From positions 868,001-932,000 of the forward strand of contig NZ_CP045121.1 in the NCBI RefSeq assembly GCF_011492965.1: a stretch of 64,000 nucleotides of DNA. Direction: 5' to 3'. Positions 1-7,982 of this stretch are shown here, piece by piece. Made by a program: the position numbers and the translations under genes. Each line of letters begins with the position of its first letter. Position 1 is the stretch's first letter. The DNA comes from Rubrobacter marinus. Its GTDB lineage: Bacteria; Actinomycetota; Rubrobacteria; Rubrobacterales; Rubrobacteraceae. Under the pieces are notes generated by a model. The model was not told where the DNA came from. It made no database searches and was given only the letters and a program-made list of their open reading frames with translations.

Positions 1-93
1 CCCGCATGCGACCCCCGCCGCCACGAACCCCTTCGCCGCGGCGGCCCCGCCCTCCACGGCGCTTATTCCGATTTCTGTATTTTTATTCATCAT
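1..93 (-). CDS. argJ: ArgJ, N-terminal fragment cut by the window edge
   Basis: The minus strand reads from an ATG at 93 (or the next one, at 90) to the window edge with no stop. The peptide carries AKGFVAAGVACG, which fits the A-x-GF-x-A-x-GV-x-x-G start of the ornithine acetyltransferase / N-acetylglutamate synthase family. ArgJ moves the acetyl group from N-acetylornithine to glutamate in the cyclic arginine pathway. It diverges from argC, and the first codons are unusually AT-rich because they overlap an ARG-box-like operator. Only about 31 residues are visible, so the call rests on this motif plus the arg context. Confidence 0.65.
   Translation of the reverse strand, partial: MMNKNTEIGISAVEGGAAAAKGFVAAGVACG
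74..91. promoter_or_regulatory. ARG-box-like operator 1 (ArgR site)
   Basis: The core tgtatttttattca matches 9 of the 10 fixed positions of the ARG-box consensus TGAAT-WWWW-ATTCA, and the four central bases are all A/T. It overlaps the first codons of argJ and lies about 85 bases before argC, so ArgR bound here could act on both directions. The argR gene is 1.1 kb away. Confidence 0.65.
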
Positions 94-146
94 CGGACAG
101 CATTGTCGCAGGCGCGCACGAGGGGGTCAAGCGTTTTATGCAGAAA

Positions 147-164
147 CTTGAATAAATATCCGAG
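147..164. promoter_or_regulatory. ARG-box-like operator 2 (ArgR site)
   Basis: The core tgaataaatatccg matches 8 of 10 fixed ARG-box positions. It sits 73 bases (about seven helical turns) from operator 1 and touches the argC ribosome binding site (gagggg, 162-167), so ArgR bound here could also block translation initiation or early transcription. This is inference from sequence alone. Confidence 0.5.
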
Positions 165-174
165 GGGTGATGTA

Positions 175-1215
175 ATGGCGCGCATGGGCTTGAAGGTAGC
201 GGTTTACGGTGGCAGCGGGTACACGGGCGGGGAGCTTCTGAGGCTCCTCTCGGGGCACCCGGAGGTCGGTGGGATAGAGGTATCTTCGCGCCAGCACGCG
301 GGGAAGGTCGTGGGGGACGTCTACCCCGAGCTCGCGGTGCGCGAGACGTTCGTGGAGGCGGGTGAGATCGACGGCTCCTCGCTGGACGTGGCGTTCGTCG
401 CCTACCCGCACATGGAGAGCGCGGGGCTGGTGAAGGAGTTGCTCGCGGCCGGGACGAGGCTCGTCGTGGACCTTTCGGCGGACTTCCGGCTGCCGGACGT
501 GGCGATGTACGAGGAGTGGTACGGGCCGCACCCCGCGCCGGAGCTCCTAGAGGAGGCCCACTACGGGCTGCCGGAGGTCTTCGGGTCGCCGGAGGGCGGG
601 CGGCTCGTGGCGAACCCGGGATGTTACCCGACGGCGGCGATCCTCGCCCTCGCGCCGGTGGTGAAGCGGATCGCGGTCTCCTCCGTCTCCGTGAACGCCC
701 TCTCCGGGGTGAGCGGGGCCGGGGCGAAGCCGACGCAGAAGTCGCACTTCGTGAGCGCGAACGAGAACGTCTCGCCGTACGGGGTCAGCGGCGGGGCGCC
801 GCGCCACCGCCACACCCCGGAGATAGAGACCATGCTCAGGCGCTTCGCGCCGGGGACGCCGAACGTCACGTTCGTGCCGCACCTGCTGCCCATCTCGCGC
901 GGGGAGCTCGAGACGATCTACGTGGACCTCCCGGAGGGGGCGGAGCTGCCCGGGGCCGGGGACGTCCTCGGGTGGTTCGCGGAGGACTACGACGGCTGGG
1001 CGTTCGTCGAGGGGCGCCCGGAGGTGCCACAGATCTCGCACGTCGTCGGGACGAACCGGGCGCGGCTCTCCGTGGCGGTGGACGAGAGGGCCGGGAGGCT
1101 AGTGCTCTTCTCGGCGCTGGACAACCTCTTGAAGGGGGCGTCTGGGGCGGCCGTCCAGAACATGAACCTGGCCCTCGGGTACGCGGAGACGGCCGGGCTG
1201 GAGTACCTGAGATAG
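175..1215 (+). CDS. argC: N-acetyl-gamma-glutamyl-phosphate reductase ArgC
   Basis: This enzyme reduces N-acetylglutamyl phosphate to the semialdehyde with NADPH, the third step of arginine synthesis. The 346-residue protein has the N-terminal nucleotide-binding motif YGGSGYTGGELLRLL (about residues 11-25) and the catalytic cysteine in NPGCYPTA (Cys150), and its length is usual for the family. ATG 175 was chosen because gagggg lies 7 bases upstream; an in-frame TTG at 103 would add 24 residues unlike the family. It leads a run with argR, a GNAT-ACT gene and argG, under two ARG-box-like sites. Confidence 0.95.
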   Translation: MARMGLKVAVYGGSGYTGGELLRLLSGHPEVGGIEVSSRQHAGKVVGDVYPELAVRETFVEAGEIDGSSLDVAFVAYPHMESAGLVKELLAAGTRLVVDLSADFRLPDVAMYEEWYGPHPAPELLEEAHYGLPEVFGSPEGGRLVANPGCYPTAAILALAPVVKRIAVSSVSVNALSGVSGAGAKPTQKSHFVSANENVSPYGVSGGAPRHRHTPEIETMLRRFAPGTPNVTFVPHLLPISRGELETIYVDLPEGAELPGAGDVLGWFAEDYDGWAFVEGRPEVPQISHVVGTNRARLSVAVDERAGRLVLFSALDNLLKGASGAAVQNMNLALGYAETAGLEYLR

Positions 1216-1229
1216 CCGTGGAGGGCGAG

Positions 1230-1709
1230 ATGGGAAAGACGCAAGAAGGGGTAGACAAGGGCACCCGCCAGAACCTCATCCTCAGGCTCATCTCCGAGCA
1301 GCCTCTAGGGACCCAGGGGGACGTCGTCGAGGCGCTCGCGGGGGTCGGGGTGGAGGTCGCGCAGGGCACGGTGAGCCGCGACCTCGCCGAGCTCGGGGTC
1401 TTGAAGGTCGGCGGCCGCTACCTCGCGCTCCCCCACGAGTCGAACATGGCCGGCATCGAGGTGCTGCCGAGCTTCGTGCTGCGCGTGACCGCCGCCCAGA
1501 ACACCGTCGTCGTCCACACCCGCGACGGGACCGCGGGCGCAGTCGCGAACGTCCTGGATCGGGTGAAGGGGCTCAAGATCGTGGGTACCGTCGCGGGCCT
1601 CGACACGGTCTTCGCGGTCTCGCCCGACAACGCGGCGGCCGAGGAGGTCGCCGGCCTGATCGCCGACGTCTGCCGCGCTCGTACCCGCCCCGCGGGCACC
1701 ATCGAGTAG
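1230..1709 (+). CDS. argR: Arginine repressor ArgR
   Basis: A 159-residue arginine-sensing transcription factor. The N-terminal winged-helix region (about 1-75) includes GTVSRDLAELGVLKV, the family's DNA-recognition segment. The C-terminal part (about 85-155) has GTAGAVANVLDR and GTVAGLDTVFAV, the arginine-binding hexamerisation domain. It starts 14 bases after argC ends and is followed directly by the GNAT-ACT gene, so the repressor is probably co-transcribed with the genes it controls. The operators at 74-91 and 147-164 make autoregulation likely. Confidence 0.95.
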   Translation: MGKTQEGVDKGTRQNLILRLISEQPLGTQGDVVEALAGVGVEVAQGTVSRDLAELGVLKVGGRYLALPHESNMAGIEVLPSFVLRVTAAQNTVVVHTRDGTAGAVANVLDRVKGLKIVGTVAGLDTVFAVSPDNAAAEEVAGLIADVCRARTRPAGTIE

Positions 1710-2609
1710 TTGGTCGGAGCGAGCGGAACAGCGGCGCCCTGCCGCGTGAGGCCCGGTAACCCCGAAGACCTGGGGTTTCTGCGCGAGATGCTCTACGAGG
1801 CCTCCGGCCACAGCGACATCTCGGACCCCGCCATCTCCCTCTACCTCGAAGGCTGGGGACGGCCCGGAGACGCCGCCGTGGTCGCCCTCGACCCCGAGAG
1901 CGGCCGGAGGATAGGGGCCGCCTGGTACCGTCTGATGACCCCGGAGAGACCCGGATACGGCTTCGTCGACGCCTCGACGCCGGAGATAGCGATGGGGGTG
2001 GTCCCCGACCGTCGCGGGAGGGGCGTCGGCGGCGCCCTGCTCCCCGCCATCATGGACGCGGCCAGGGCCGAGGGGTTCGACGCCGTCAGCTTGAGCGTGC
2101 GGCGGAACAACACGGCGGCCGTGCGGCTCTACGAAAAGAACGGCTTCGTCAGGGTCGCGGAGATCGGCTTCGCGCATCCCTCGTGGGCGATGAGGGCCGA
2201 GTTGTCGCGCACGGGAGAACGGGAGCAGGCGCGTTCTCTCGAGCTGAAGAAGCTCGACGGGCGCGTGGCGGTGTGCCGGCTGGATCCCGCCTCCGGCGTC
2301 CCGGGTTGGGCGACGGGGTCGGGCCTCTTCTCCGTGACCCGTACTCCCGACGAGCTCTCGGTCGTCTGCCCGGAGGAGAACGTGCCCGCCGGCGTGAAGC
2401 ACGAAGGCGGCTGGCGCGTCCTCCGGCTGGAGGGTCCGTTCCCTTTCTCGGCGGTGGGCGTCCTGGCGTCGGTCGCGGCGCCCCTGGCCGAAGCCGGGGT
2501 GAGCATCTTCGCCCTCTCGACCTACGACACCGACTACGTGCTCGTGCGTGAAGAGGTTCTGGATCACGCCGCGTCCGTTCTGCGCGAGCGGGGGCACGAG
2601 GTTCTATGA
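1710..2609 (+). CDS. GNAT acetyltransferase fused to a CASTOR-like ACT domain
   Basis: Residues about 10-165 form a GNAT domain: the acetyl-CoA loop is seen in VVPDRRGRGVGGALL, followed by RRNNTAAVRLYEKNGFVRV. Residues about 175-299 match the ACT_7/CASTOR-type family, with LDGRVAVCRLDP, FSVTRTPDELSVVCPEE, FPFSAVGVLASVAAPLAEAG and SIFALSTYDTDYVLV. Proteins of this ACT family bind amino acids; human CASTOR1 senses arginine. The TTG start at 1710 follows the argR stop directly; GTG 1746 is an alternative. The place between argR and argG suggests an acetyltransferase whose activity responds to an amino acid, perhaps arginine. The substrate is unknown. Confidence 0.8.
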   Translation: MVGASGTAAPCRVRPGNPEDLGFLREMLYEASGHSDISDPAISLYLEGWGRPGDAAVVALDPESGRRIGAAWYRLMTPERPGYGFVDASTPEIAMGVVPDRRGRGVGGALLPAIMDAARAEGFDAVSLSVRRNNTAAVRLYEKNGFVRVAEIGFAHPSWAMRAELSRTGEREQARSLELKKLDGRVAVCRLDPASGVPGWATGSGLFSVTRTPDELSVVCPEENVPAGVKHEGGWRVLRLEGPFPFSAVGVLASVAAPLAEAGVSIFALSTYDTDYVLVREEVLDHAASVLRERGHEVL

Positions 2610-2640
2610 GTTCCGTACCATCGAAGAATCCGGAGGAGAC

Positions 2641-3861
2641 ATGCTAGAAGGCAAAAAGGTAGTGCTCGCGTACTCCGGGGGGCTCGACACCTCCGTGTGC
2701 CTGAAGTGGTTCGAGCGGCAGGGGGCGGAGCCGTACGCCCTTTACCTGGACCTCGGGCAGGGCGAGCCGGCCGTGGACGTGAAGGCCAAGGCGCTGAAGA
2801 TCGGGGCGGCCGACGCGTTCGTGCGGGACGCGAAGAAGGAGTTCGCCGAGGAGTACGTCGGACCCGCCATAAAGGCGAACGCCCTCTACGGGGGCAAGTA
2901 TCCCCTCTTCACGGCGCTCGGGCGTCCGCTCATCGCGAAGAAGATGGTCGAGGTGGCGCGCGAGGTCGGGGCGACGCACATCGCGCACGGCTCGACGGGG
3001 AAGGGGAACGATCAGGTGCGCTTCGACGTAACCACCGCCTCCATCGCCCCGGACCTTACCGTCGTGGCCCCGGTGCGCGACTGGAACATGAGCCGCCCGG
3101 AGGAGATGGCCTACGCCGAGGAGCACGGCATCCCCGTCCCGTCACCAGGGAATCCCCTACAGCGTCGACGAGAACCTCTTCGGCCGCTCCATCGAGGCCG
3201 GCCCCTCGAAGACCCGACCACGAGCCCACCCGGACGTCTACGAGATGACCACCTCTCCGGAAGAGGCCCGAACGAGCCCCGGTACGTGACGATCGGCTTC
3301 GAGGAGGGCCTGCCGGTCAGCCTCGACGGGGACGCCCTCCCGCTCGCCGAGCTGATCGCGGAGCTCAACGTCGTCGCCGGGACCCACGGGGTCGGGAGGC
3401 TCGACATGATCGAGGACAGGCTCGTCGGCATAAAGAGCCGCGAGATCTACGAGTGCCCCGCCGCCCTGACCCTCGTCCAGGCCCACAAGGAGCTCGAGAC
3501 GATGACCCTCACGAAGGACGTCCTCCGCTTCAAGGCGACCGTCGAGCAGCGCTACGCCGAGCTCACCTACGAGGGCCTCTGGTTCACCCCCCTCAAGACC
3601 GCCCTCGACGCCTTCGTCGCCGAGACCCAGGGGACCGTCACCGGCAGCGTCCGGCTCAAGCTCTACAAGGGTTCCTCGACCGTCGTCGGGCGCACAGCCC
3701 CCCACGCCCTGTACAACAAGGAGCTCGCCACCTACGACCCCAACAGCACCTTCGACGAGGCCGCCGCCGCCGGCTTCATCGCCCTGTGGGGCCTCCCGGC
3801 CCGCCAGTGGGCCGGCGTCAACGGCGGCATCGAGGTCAAGGAGAGCCCGGCCGCGAAGTAG
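2641..3861 (+). CDS. argG: Argininosuccinate synthase, with a cluster of compensated indels
   Basis: ArgG joins citrulline and aspartate using ATP. The P-loop-like AYSGGLDTS (residues 10-18), GSTGKGNDQVRF and the C-terminal domain are intact, and ggaggag lies just before ATG 2641. Between about 3140 and 3270 the reading frame carries family-unlike sequence. In the other frames the expected SVDENLFGRSIEAGP and DVYEMTTSPEEA segments appear. Single bases seem lost at about 3141, 3154, 3203 and 3268 and two at about 3230, six in total, so the frame is restored. As written the conserved substrate-binding loop is scrambled. A sequencing fault in C runs is the simplest reading; a true defect cannot be excluded. 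Confidence 0.85.
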   Translation: MLEGKKVVLAYSGGLDTSVCLKWFERQGAEPYALYLDLGQGEPAVDVKAKALKIGAADAFVRDAKKEFAEEYVGPAIKANALYGGKYPLFTALGRPLIAKKMVEVAREVGATHIAHGSTGKGNDQVRFDVTTASIAPDLTVVAPVRDWNMSRPEEMAYAEEHGIPVPSPGNPLQRRREPLRPLHRGRPLEDPTTSPPGRLRDDHLSGRGPNEPRYVTIGFEEGLPVSLDGDALPLAELIAELNVVAGTHGVGRLDMIEDRLVGIKSREIYECPAALTLVQAHKELETMTLTKDVLRFKATVEQRYAELTYEGLWFTPLKTALDAFVAETQGTVTGSVRLKLYKGSSTVVGRTAPHALYNKELATYDPNSTFDEAAAAGFIALWGLPARQWAGVNGGIEVKESPAAK

Positions 3862-3899
3862 CCGCGCGACGGGAGCGTAGGGTGCGAGGAGATCACGAC

Positions 3900-4490
3900 G
3901 TGAATGCGAGGCACGGTCTCCCCCGTCTCCGGCCCCGGGGGCTCGGGCATGAGGGCCGAGTTCGGGGCGCCGTCCTGGAGCTGGTCCAGGGGGACATCAC
4001 GGATCAAGAGACGGACGCCATCGTGAACGCGGCCAACGCGAGGCTGGCCGGCGGGGGAGGGGTGGACGGCGCGATCCACCGCGCCGGGGGCCCGCGGATC
4101 ATGGAGGAGTGCCGGAGGCTCGGCGGCTGCCCTACGGGCGAGGCTCGCATCACCACCGGGGGCGAACTCAAAGCCCGCCACGTCATCCACGCCGTCGGAC
4201 CCGTGTACCGGGGCGGCGCCTCCGGCGAGGAGCACCTGCTCGCGAGCGCCTACCGCAACAGCCTTCGCCTCGCCGCCGAGCACGGCCTCGAGAGCGTCGC
4301 CTTCCCCTCGCTCTCCACCGGCGCCTACGGCTACCCGGTACAAGATGCCGCGGAAGTCGCGCTGCAAGCCATCGTGGAGTTTCTAGAGAACGAAAGGCAC
4401 GGGCTGGAGCTCGTCCGCTTCGTCCTCTTCGACCGCCGCACGATGGAGGCGTTCGAGGAGGCGTTCGAGCGGGTGCTTCCGAGGCATTGA
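3900..4490 (+). CDS. Macro-domain protein (probable ADP-ribosyl/O-acetyl-ADP-ribose hydrolase)
   Basis: A 196-residue protein, nearly all macro domain. It has the family signature VQGDITDQETDAIVNAAN, then GGGGVDGAIHRAGG, GEARITTGG, HVIHAVGP and the second ligand loop SLSTGAYGYP. Macro domains of this MacroD-like type remove ADP-ribose from proteins or deacetylate O-acetyl-ADP-ribose. GTG 3900 is chosen for gaggag at 3887-3892. It starts 38 bases after argG in the same direction, so it may be at the end of that transcript, though no arginine-related role is implied. Confidence 0.9.
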   Translation: MNARHGLPRLRPRGLGHEGRVRGAVLELVQGDITDQETDAIVNAANARLAGGGGVDGAIHRAGGPRIMEECRRLGGCPTGEARITTGGELKARHVIHAVGPVYRGGASGEEHLLASAYRNSLRLAAEHGLESVAFPSLSTGAYGYPVQDAAEVALQAIVEFLENERHGLELVRFVLFDRRTMEAFEEAFERVLPRH

Positions 4491-4603
4491 ACGAGCTCGC
4501 CGGAGGTGAGAACGCACGACGCCTCCGGTTCCGATCTCGACGAGGACCGGCCCCGAACGGGACCGGTCCTCTTGCTGGGCGTTGCCGCCCGAGGGCATCG
4601 CCC

Positions 4604-6043
4604 TCAGTTGCTGACCCTGTACCCCTCGCCGCACACTATCCCCTCGCGGCAGGTCGCCTGATAGTCCGGCTTGACCGCGCCGAAGTAGTAGACGTTGTAG
4701 TAGGGGTTGGGGTCCACGGGTTGGCCTATCTTCTTCGCCGCGGTGCCGGTGAAGCGGTGGTAGAGGACCTGTAGCCCCTTTCCGCCATATGGGGAGCCGT
4801 CCGAGAGGAAGTAGGGGTAGCGGTAGAAGGCCTGGTGCAGGTGCGGCTCGCCCACGGGGATGCTCGGGTCGCCCGAGTCGCCCGCGAAACCTATGATGCT
4901 CGTGTTGGTCACCCTCGCGCCCCTGTAGATGCCCCGGGCAAGCCCGTTGAGATGCGCGGACATGCTCACGTACTTGCCGTTGTCGGAGCGGATGACGACG
5001 AAGATGCCGTAGTTTTTGTGGCTGTTGTTTCGACCGGCGAAGGTCACCGTACCGCTCGCGAAGGGCGAGAAGAGCACGTCCCCCTTCCTCAAGGGGTAGT
5101 CGATGGCGAACTTGTCGTTCGTGTAGTACGTCGAGGAACATCGACCGTAGCCGAGGTTGCCGTGCGTGTACTGTCCCCAGTAGTTCGGTATACCCAACCG
5201 GGTCCAGCCGGTCCCGTTGGCATAAGCGCCATGCTGCGTCTGGACAGAGAAGGTGCTCCTCGCCCTCCAGCAGCCCTCACCGATCATGTACTCCTCGTAG
5301 ACCGGGGTAGGTTGCGCCGTTGCCGCCAGGTTGCGTACAGGCTCGGAAGACCCCTCCTGCGCCGTCTTTCGGCTCGCGGCCTCGTCCGTCGCCTCGCGCG
5401 CCTTCAGCTCTCGCTCGACGAGCGGCTTGTCACCCTGCTGCTGGAAGGTCTGGGCTCTGTCGCCGTCCGGCAGCCCCCGCAAGGAGCGGGTCGAGCGTGA
5501 CGGGGGGGCGAACTCGAGCCCCGCGAGCAACTCCTTGCCCTCGGCGTCCAGCTTCTCCTCGTACAGGTTGATCTGGTACACCCTGTTCTGGACCGGGACG
5601 TAGACCTCGATAGATGGCGTGCTGCCCGGGATCGGGCCGACCGCTACTCCCTTGTACTTCTTCTTGCCAACCGTTACGTACTGGCGCTTGACAGGGACGT
5701 CGGAGAGCTCGTCGAGCCTGTCCCGGACGGCGGACTTTATCTGGCCCGGCTTCATGTCGTAAGCCAGCGCCACGCGCACCACCGGCGTCCCGCCGTGCTC
5801 CGTCGTAGCTTTCTCTTCGGGCTGCCACAACGTGTAACCCTGAGTATCATCGATGGTGTAGCGCTCGCGCTCGAGCCGCAACTCGGCGGGGTGCGAGATC
5901 GAGGCGCCGATCTCGTCGCCCAACGTCTTCTTGATGCGCGTAGCGTTCGGATCCCGCTCCGCCTCCACGCCTGCACCGGGCATCTCCGCCCCAATGACCA
6001 CCGCCATACAAACCGCCAACAAGAGCAATGCCTTGGTGCGCAA
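4604..6043 (-). CDS. Secreted M23-like peptidase-fold protein with Lys in place of the first zinc His
   Basis: A 479-residue protein with an N-terminal signal peptide (hydrophobic KALLLLAVCMAVVIGAE), an unassigned N-terminal domain (about 40-180) and a C-terminal LytM/M23-type domain (about 300-420). In that domain Asp315, His364 and the HLH pair (His401, His403) are present, but the position of the first zinc ligand, four residues before Asp315, is Lys311 (DKFAIDY). TTG 6043 is supported by ggaggggg 4 bases upstream. A paralogue at 8984-10390 has the same substitution. It may bind zinc differently or act as a non-catalytic wall-binding or activator protein. Confidence 0.8.
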   Translation of the reverse strand: MRTKALLLLAVCMAVVIGAEMPGAGVEAERDPNATRIKKTLGDEIGASISHPAELRLERERYTIDDTQGYTLWQPEEKATTEHGGTPVVRVALAYDMKPGQIKSAVRDRLDELSDVPVKRQYVTVGKKKYKGVAVGPIPGSTPSIEVYVPVQNRVYQINLYEEKLDAEGKELLAGLEFAPPSRSTRSLRGLPDGDRAQTFQQQGDKPLVERELKAREATDEAASRKTAQEGSSEPVRNLAATAQPTPVYEEYMIGEGCWRARSTFSVQTQHGAYANGTGWTRLGIPNYWGQYTHGNLGYGRCSSTYYTNDKFAIDYPLRKGDVLFSPFASGTVTFAGRNNSHKNYGIFVVIRSDNGKYVSMSAHLNGLARGIYRGARVTNTSIIGFAGDSGDPSIPVGEPHLHQAFYRYPYFLSDGSPYGGKGLQVLYHRFTGTAAKKIGQPVDPNPYYNVYYFGAVKPDYQATCREGIVCGEGYRVSN

Positions 6044-6742
6044 TTTTCCCCCTCCGGAAAGTTGAGCTCTCTATACAACTGTTATCGGCCGGGAACTCGA
6101 GAAACTCAAACGACCCCTGCCGTCTCGCGAGACCCGCCGGCGGACTAGCCCCCGGTTCTGCGGGATCTTCACCCGGATCCCGCCCCGAAGCTCGCCGAAC
6201 ACCCCCTGCACGCAACGGCGGTCAAAGGCGCGATACGCCACAGCATGACAGCCTTGTTGCTTGAGGATCTTAACAAAGATGAACCCAGATCGAAAGGGTC
6301 CGCGAACCCGCTAAGCCCCAAAAGTAGTGTCCCACCCTGCCTGGTGCCCGCATCTAGTGTGTTGCGGGGGCGACCGTGCTCGACGCTCGGTTCTGCTCCT
6401 CCTGCCCCACGTCCCCCGAATCCTTCTGACGGTAAGACCACCGACCGGCCCTCCCGCGAGGGCCGAGATGCGACGGGCCGGGGGACACGGTGGCTGCTCA
6501 CGCGCGGCCCCTGGAGCGTAGACGCGCGCTCCGCGCCCTGCCCCGACTTATTCATCCTTTGAGCACGACGTAACTTTCGTGGCGCAGAAACAGAATGCTG
6601 TTGTCGCAAGAAAACCCCGTCGGGCTCCGAGGTCGGTGCTCCCGGCGAGATGGCCTCCAGACCCGAAGGAGGAGAAGGGAGGGTGTTTGGAGACGGACAG
6701 GCGCGACCACAGCGACGGCGAACGAGAGAAGGGAGAGAGGAC
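6044..6742. other. Gene-free spacer with a perfect hairpin
   Basis: About 700 bases without a convincing gene; the open frames here lack family-like sequence or a good start. A perfect 8-bp hairpin with a 4-base loop (cggccctc/gagggccg) lies at 6446-6465. The spacer separates two divergent secreted-protein genes and must hold both promoters, but I cannot place them with confidence. Confidence 0.5.
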
Positions 6743-7168
6743 TTGAGCGGCGTGGTTCATTGCAGGGCGGTGCGGTTTCTAGCGGTTCTCGCGTTATGCG
6801 CGGGCCTGCTGGTCGGCGCTCAGAGCGAGGCGAAGGCCGACTACCAGTTCGGCAGCGGCGCGTCGACGGGAGGGGGACACGGGGGGCCGGACTCGAACAA
6901 GTACGTCCCGGAGTACAACGGCCTCGTGGGCACCTGCTACGACGGCCAGGTCGGCCTCGACAGGTACTACTACGACTACCAGGCCTGGTACGGGCCCCTG
7001 GTCCATTACATCTACTACGACACCTGCGACATGAACCGTCTCGGCGCCACCTCCGCCGGCTGGTCCAGGGTGTACGCGCACGAACGCGCGCACTCCAGGG
7101 GGTTCGCGCACTACGAGGGGGCACCCTCCTACAACGCCTCCTACTACCCCAAGGTCGACGTTTACTAG
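6743..7168 (+). CDS. Very small secreted protein with a metzincin-type HExxHxxGxxH motif
   Basis: A 141-residue protein with a clear signal peptide (RFLAVLALCAGLLVGAQSEAKA). Near its end is HERAHSRGFAH (His113, Glu114, His117, Gly120, His123), which fits the metzincin zinc motif exactly and is followed by YEG. Only 18 residues follow and no Met-turn is visible, so it is much smaller than known metzincins. Two cysteines (Cys65, Cys95) could form a disulfide outside the cell. TTG 6743 has gggag 7 bases upstream; GTG 6752 is possible. It may be a minimal protease, or the motif may bind a metal without catalysis. Confidence 0.6.
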   Translation: MSGVVHCRAVRFLAVLALCAGLLVGAQSEAKADYQFGSGASTGGGHGGPDSNKYVPEYNGLVGTCYDGQVGLDRYYYDYQAWYGPLVHYIYYDTCDMNRLGATSAGWSRVYAHERAHSRGFAHYEGAPSYNASYYPKVDVY

Positions 7169-7234
7169 ACGTCCGATGGACCACGCGGACCGAACCGAGA
7201 GGGCGTGGCGACCGTCGTGCCCGGAGGAGGAATG

Positions 7235-7957
7235 ATGAAACGATTGCTGCTGATGTTCGCGCTCGGCGCGATGGCCGTGGCGGCGCTCGCGCCGGCGGCC
7301 CTGGCCCAGCAACACGGCGCCGAAGAAGACGTGTTCGACTGCGCCGACTTCGCGACGCGGACGGGGGCGCAGGCCCTGCTCGGGCCGGAGGACGACTCCA
7401 AGCTCGACGACGACGGCGACGGCAAGGCCTGCGAGATCGGGCCGGACGGGAAGGCCGAAGACGGGACAAAACTGGCCGCCAAGACCGGCGGGGACCTCGA
7501 CTGCATAGACTTCCCGTCCCAGGAAGCGGCCCAGGCCAAGCTCAAGGCCAAGCCGTCCGACCCCGACGGGCTGGACCTCGACAACAGCGGTGTTGCCTGC
7601 CAGATCGTCCCCGTCCCCTACGAGGACGGCGCCAGCGACCGGACGCCCGTCGCCGCCGCGAAGTCGAAGGCCAAGCTCGACTGCGCCGACTTCGAGTACC
7701 AGCAGGAGGCGCAGATGATCCTGCTGCGCGACGAGGCCGACCCGAACGGGCTGGACGAGGACGGGAACGGCCTCGCCTGCGAGGAGGAGCTGGAGAGCTT
7801 CGCCGCCAACGAGGAGGTAGTCGAGGCGGCGCGCGCCTCTACCCACTCCGACGGCGGTCTCGACCCCTGGTTGCTCCTCGTCCTCGCGGGCGGTCTCGCG
7901 GGCCCCGGCGCGGTTGGCGTAGCCGCGTGGCGCCGCCGCGGGACTTCCGAGGGCTGA
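7235..7957 (+). CDS. Secreted protein with three Excalibur calcium-binding repeats
   Basis: A 240-residue protein. After a signal peptide ending near ALAPAALAQQ come three Excalibur-type units, each opening with DC-x-DF and closing with an acidic loop plus cysteine (DDDGDGKACE, DLDNSGVACQ, DEDGNGLACE). A C-terminal membrane segment (LDPWLLLVLAGGLAGPGAVGVA) followed by WRRRG should anchor it. ATG 7235 is 4 bases after ggaggagg. Excalibur domains bind calcium on surface proteins of actinobacteria and firmicutes. It is followed by a second protein of the same type, so the two probably work together at the envelope. Confidence 0.85.
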   Translation: MKRLLLMFALGAMAVAALAPAALAQQHGAEEDVFDCADFATRTGAQALLGPEDDSKLDDDGDGKACEIGPDGKAEDGTKLAAKTGGDLDCIDFPSQEAAQAKLKAKPSDPDGLDLDNSGVACQIVPVPYEDGASDRTPVAAAKSKAKLDCADFEYQQEAQMILLRDEADPNGLDEDGNGLACEEELESFAANEEVVEAARASTHSDGGLDPWLLLVLAGGLAGPGAVGVAAWRRRGTSEG

Positions 7958-7982
7958 GCCTACCCCCACAAGCCGAACACGC

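Noticed and set aside
3453-3899. Upstream extension of the macro-domain gene
   Set aside because: This part is an out-of-frame shadow of argG; GTG 3900 has a good ribosome binding site.
6245-6562. 105-codon frame in the 6.0-6.7 kb spacer
   Set aside because: Ser/Pro/Arg-rich with no ribosome binding site or family resemblance.
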